Source: Bacteroidales bacterium (GTDB lineage Bacteria; Bacteroidota; Bacteroidia; Bacteroidales; Dysgonomonadaceae). Taken from it: a stretch of DNA of 8,504 bases. The stretch spans positions 1-8,504 of the forward strand of contig JAAYFR010000176.1 of the NCBI GenBank assembly GCA_012728155.1. The letters run 5' to 3'. A program made the translations under genes and the position numbers. The stretch's first letter is position 1. Each line of letters starts with the position of its first letter. This document shows, piece after piece, positions 6,740 through 8,504 of this stretch. The notes under the pieces are model-generated. The model was not told the origin of the DNA. It searched no databases and saw nothing but the letters and a program-made list of their open reading frames with translations.

Positions 6740-6779
6740 ACTCATGTATATCGCCTTGCAAAATGCCAGTTTTGGGAAA

Positions 6780-6808
6780 TAAAAAAGCAGCTATATTTCT
6801 ATAACTGC
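6780..6808 (-). terminator. Rho-independent terminator, leftward
   Basis: Read on the minus strand, GCAGTTATA-GAAA-TATAGCTGC (6808 to 6787) forms a 9-bp stem (one G-T pair) with a GAAA tetraloop, followed by six T and TTATTT-like sequence. It lies just downstream of a tRNA 3'-end fragment on the same strand and was probably the terminator of that tRNA gene. Confidence 0.75.
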
Positions 6809-6821
6809 CTTATTTTAAAAG

Positions 6822-6842
6822 TGGTGCCACCAGAAATCGAAC
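6822..6842 (-). other. tRNA 3'-end fragment, probable attachment-site scar
   Basis: On the minus strand the segment reads GTTCGATTTCTGG then TGGCACCA: a T-loop (TTCGATT), the 3' half of a T-stem (TCTGG), a 7-base acceptor strand (TGGCACC) and the discriminator A. The bases 5' of the T-loop (GACAG) cannot pair with TCTGG, and no anticodon or D arm follows to the right, so it is not a working tRNA. A short tRNA 3' end plus terminator, next to an integrase remnant, is what integration at a tRNA gene leaves behind. The tRNA identity cannot be told; its acceptor 5' strand would be GGTGCCA. Confidence 0.55.
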
Positions 6843-7001
6843 TGTCGAGTTAAGTGGCTATAAATCTGAATGATATATTTTCAAAATAAAGAGTAATCTC
6901 TAAAAAGTCACCAAAAAGCTGCTCCGTTTTGCACTAATCTGCTTTTAGGCTATTTCCACTACAAAAGTACGAAAAGGTATTGATATTTGAAAATCGGATT
7001 G
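6843..7001 (-). promoter_or_regulatory. Non-coding stretch with an orphan leftward promoter
   Basis: TACTTTTG on the minus strand (6962-6969) is an exact Bacteroidetes -7 element. TTTTC lies 19 bp further upstream as a weak -33 candidate. Transcription would run left through a region with no recognisable gene towards the tRNA fragment and terminator. AAAAGC...GCTTTT (about 6915-6946) could form a loose hairpin. No start codon followed by a long frame was seen, so any product would be a short RNA of about 150 nt ending at the terminator near 6780, or the promoter is an orphan. Confidence 0.4.
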
Positions 7002-7517
7002 TTACTCTGAATAATATTCATCAAACATATATTCTATTGTATCTGTAAAGCCATAGCCGCAAGGAGATGCCCACTTCACGCATCTTTCTGCATTCGGTCG
7101 GAAACAGTCCAGTAACCCATGATTTTTCATGAATTTCAAAGCTCTATTAAAATTGTTTTCCATTCCAGTATAAAACGATTCGGTCATGTCTCCATATTCA
7201 TTCGTGTATCTACAGCCGCATTCTACAAGAAAGATCATAAGCTCCGCTTCAAATTCAGGCGAAGGTTTTAGCTTGGAAAAATCAGATATTGCTTTCTTGG
7301 CAACAGATAATCGCTCTTTAGGCCAACCTTTTGCTGGAAAATATTCGTCTTCAATAATTTTCTTAGCCTTAAGAAACTGTTCCTTTTCGTTCGGACTAAC
7401 ATAATAGTCTAAATATTCTGCTATCTCTTTCTTCGTACTATACATTTCAAGGATAAGTGAAACAAGTTCTGCCTTATCCATTGACTGTAATAACTTTTTC
7501 AATTCTAACTTTGCCAT
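7002..7517 (-). CDS. DUF6155 family protein
   Basis: This 171-aa, probably cytoplasmic protein begins MAKLELKKLLQSMDKAELVS and has RLSVAKKAISDFSKLKPSPE (about 69-88), ELMIFLVECGCRYTNEYGDM (about 92-111) and CVKWASPCGYGFTDTIEYMF (about 145-164). From memory this is the pattern of DUF6155, a small family of unknown function common in Bacteroidetes. No signal peptide, membrane segment or catalytic motif is apparent. The sequence looks intact. Its ATG lies 3 nt after the stop of the ATPase remnant on the same strand, so the two were surely transcribed together, and it now depends on whatever transcription crosses the truncated ATPase gene. The function is not known. Confidence 0.72.
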   Translation of the reverse strand: MAKLELKKLLQSMDKAELVSLILEMYSTKKEIAEYLDYYVSPNEKEQFLKAKKIIEDEYFPAKGWPKERLSVAKKAISDFSKLKPSPEFEAELMIFLVECGCRYTNEYGDMTESFYTGMENNFNRALKFMKNHGLLDCFRPNAERCVKWASPCGYGFTDTIEYMFDEYYSE

Positions 7518-7700
7518 AAATTATTCAATAATAATCCATTTACCGGCTCGATCTGAACCCTCTCTTTTGATAAACCCTTTTTTTGTCAACTGCGATAAAT
7601 GATATTTTATGCTGTCTGGAGTACGATTTAAAAGAGCTTCTAATTCTCTACGAGTGATAAGCGGATTTAGCCTTATTAATTCTATGATTTCATTTTGAAC

Positions 7701-7759
7701 GTTTCTGGGTGTTTTCTGGGTGTTTTCTGGGTTTTTTCTGGGCGTTTTCTGGGCGTTTT
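7701..7759. repeat. 11-bp tandem repeat inside the ATPase gene
   Basis: Five contiguous units of 11 bp (CTGGGTGTTTT at 7705 and 7716, CTGGGTTTTTT at 7727, CTGGGCGTTTT at 7738 and 7749), preceded by a partial unit, lie within the coding frame. A further isolated copy of the core lies at about 7780-7795. Since 11 is not a multiple of 3, successive units are read in successive frames, giving an 11-residue protein repeat (ENAQKTPRKNP, then ENTQKTPRNVQ). Both other frames stop within 20 nt after the array. Confidence 0.85.
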
Positions 7760-8280
7760 CCCTATCTTCCAGATGTTCTTGGGTGTTTTCTGGGGTGTCA
7801 GCCCCGAAACCCTCCTCGAAATACTTCTTCGAAATATTTTCCACTACCCTAAAAGCAGTACGCAAAGAAAAATCAAAGTGAGCTTCTCCATTTCCATTTT
7901 CTTTCAATTCCTTTTGAACGCGATAAACCCCTCTACTGAAACGGTTCACATAGCCCAATACTTTCATTGCCTCTGCAATAAATGGAATCCGGTAATCACT
8001 TACATTGGGGAAGTTTTCAGGACTGACTTTACCATACAATCCTCCCGGGTTTTGAATTTCAATCCGGTTATCATATTCATAAAACTGAATAGGAGAATTC
8101 GAGTCATAATCACGGTGCATAATCGCATTCATTAAAAGCTCACGAGTTGCCCAATAGGGATAGGTGGAGACAATCTCTTCCCGTAGAACACTCACCGGAA
8201 TAGGACGCTTGGTCGATACACTTGTTTCAATAAAGGTATCTATCTTCGGAAGTGATTTAACGTGAGTTCGATGTAAGAAA

Positions 8281-8288
8281 TACCTTTG
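8281..8288 (+). promoter_or_regulatory. Bacteroidetes-type -7 element for the IS982 transposase
   Basis: TACCTTTG is an exact match to TAnnTTTG and lies 75 nt before the transposase ATG. Its -33 partner would fall at or beyond the probable left end of the IS (near 8262), so expression may depend on the flanking sequence. Confidence 0.4.
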
Positions 8289-8362
8289 AAAATTAGGAAT
8301 ATAGCAGAAAAACAAGTAACTTTATAATGTTGAAATACAAATAATTACTTAATATTTCCGCT

Positions 8363-8504
8363 ATGATTCCTGAAGGTAAAGTTACTGAAATTTATTTTAT
8401 TATCGATGAGTTTTTCAAAGAATTTGACACCATTATCCGTGAGCATTCTTTAGAAAGCGTAAAAACCAAGAAAAGAAACCGTAAATTTACGATGTGCGAG
8501 AGTG
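8363..8504 (+). CDS. IS982-family transposase, 5' part
   Basis: The ATG at 8363 opens 47 codons that run off the right edge: MIPEGKVTEIYFIIDEFFKE then FDTIIREHSLESVKTKKRNR and KFTMCES. This matches the N-terminus of IS982-family transposases, including the typical 'K-R-N-R-K-x-x-M-S-E-S-E' segment just before the first catalytic aspartate region. Full members have about 290-300 residues with a DDE active site, which here lies outside the window. The IS probably begins near 8262, where homology to the neighbouring ATPase gene stops, but its terminal inverted repeat cannot be confirmed without the other end. It is transcribed divergently from the ATPase remnant. Confidence 0.85.
   Translation, partial: MIPEGKVTEIYFIIDEFFKEFDTIIREHSLESVKTKKRNRKFTMCES

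Larger units (their letters stand above)
7521..8315 (-). pseudogene. RecG-like/Schlafen-like ATP-binding regulator, 5' end lost to IS982
   Basis: The native part starts near HVKSLPKIDTFIE (about 8262) and matches the C-terminal two thirds of AlbA_2/HATPase_c_4 ATP-binding proteins, usually about 450-480 aa. ATRELLMNAIMHRDY (residues 56-70 of the open frame) is the ATPase N-box. NPGGL is a glycine motif, and NFPNVSDYRIPFIAEAMKVL with GYVNRFSRGVYRVQKELKEN follows. A Gln/Pro/Thr-rich linker built from tandem repeats (about 174-206) leads to a winged helix (about 207-264, RRELEALLNRTPDSIKYHLS). The N-terminal AlbA_2 domain is missing. The open frame begins only with a TTG at 8315 that lies inside the IS element, and the first ATG is deep in the ATPase motif. 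Family members are probable ATP-dependent regulators, with roles poorly known. Confidence 0.82.

Noticed and set aside
7701..7759. CRISPR array
   Set aside because: The units are 11 bp with no spacers and lie inside a coding frame.
7695..8135. 146-codon open frame on the plus strand
   Set aside because: It is antisense to the ATPase gene and begins in the tandem repeat. Its FLGVFWVFSGRFLGVF-like protein is just the repeat read backwards.

Overview
The window looks like a chromosomal segment from a member of the Bacteroidetes, most likely Bacteroidales. Supporting signs are several matches to the phylum's TAnnTTTG promoter element (TATCTTTG, TACTTTTG twice, TACCTTTG), start codons without Shine-Dalgarno sequences, a GH2 enzyme with a DUF4982-like tail, a sialidase-like remnant, and Bacteroidetes-type AbiE, DUF6155 and IS982 proteins. 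Genus cannot be fixed from sequence alone. The left 5.2 kb is moderately GC-rich. The right 3.3 kb is visibly more AT-rich and reads as an accessory island.

Left part (1-1340): the 3' end of an Ada-like fusion (AraC-type helix-turn-helix plus O6-alkylguanine methyltransferase) converges with an AlkD-type HEAT-repeat DNA glycosylase gene. Together they form a small alkylation-damage repair cluster.

Middle part (1759-5254): a decayed carbohydrate-use locus. It holds a frameshifted GntR/FadR-type regulator remnant, one full-length GH2 beta-galactosidase-like gene whose lipobox cysteine appears to have become tyrosine, and the first ~62 codons of a sialidase-like gene. A promoter and a well-formed fluoride riboswitch follow, placed in front of a crcB fluoride-channel gene that has lost its second half.

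Right part (5263-8504, mostly minus strand): a defence and mobile-element graveyard. An AbiE-type (type IV) toxin-antitoxin operon has an intact antitoxin, a large inverted-repeat operator, and a toxin gene broken by an internal deletion. Beyond it lie a 48-codon tyrosine-integrase remnant, a strong leftward terminator, a tRNA 3'-end fragment that looks like an attachment-site scar, and an orphan leftward promoter. A DUF6155 gene follows. It lies 3 nt downstream of the C-terminal two thirds of a RecG-like/Schlafen-like ATP-binding regulator, whose 5' end has been replaced by an IS982-family element running off the right edge.

Overall, seven genes are broken or truncated inside the window: the regulator, sialidase, crcB, AbiE toxin, integrase, ATPase and (by its lipobox) possibly the GH2 enzyme's sorting signal. 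Regulatory parts (riboswitch, operator, promoters) outlived several of the genes they served. The most unusual features are the fluoride riboswitch kept in front of a broken channel, the microhomology-type deletion in the AbiE toxin, and an 11-bp tandem repeat in the ATPase gene. That repeat is not a multiple of three, and both alternative frames stop just after it, so unit number could switch the C-terminal winged helix on or off.
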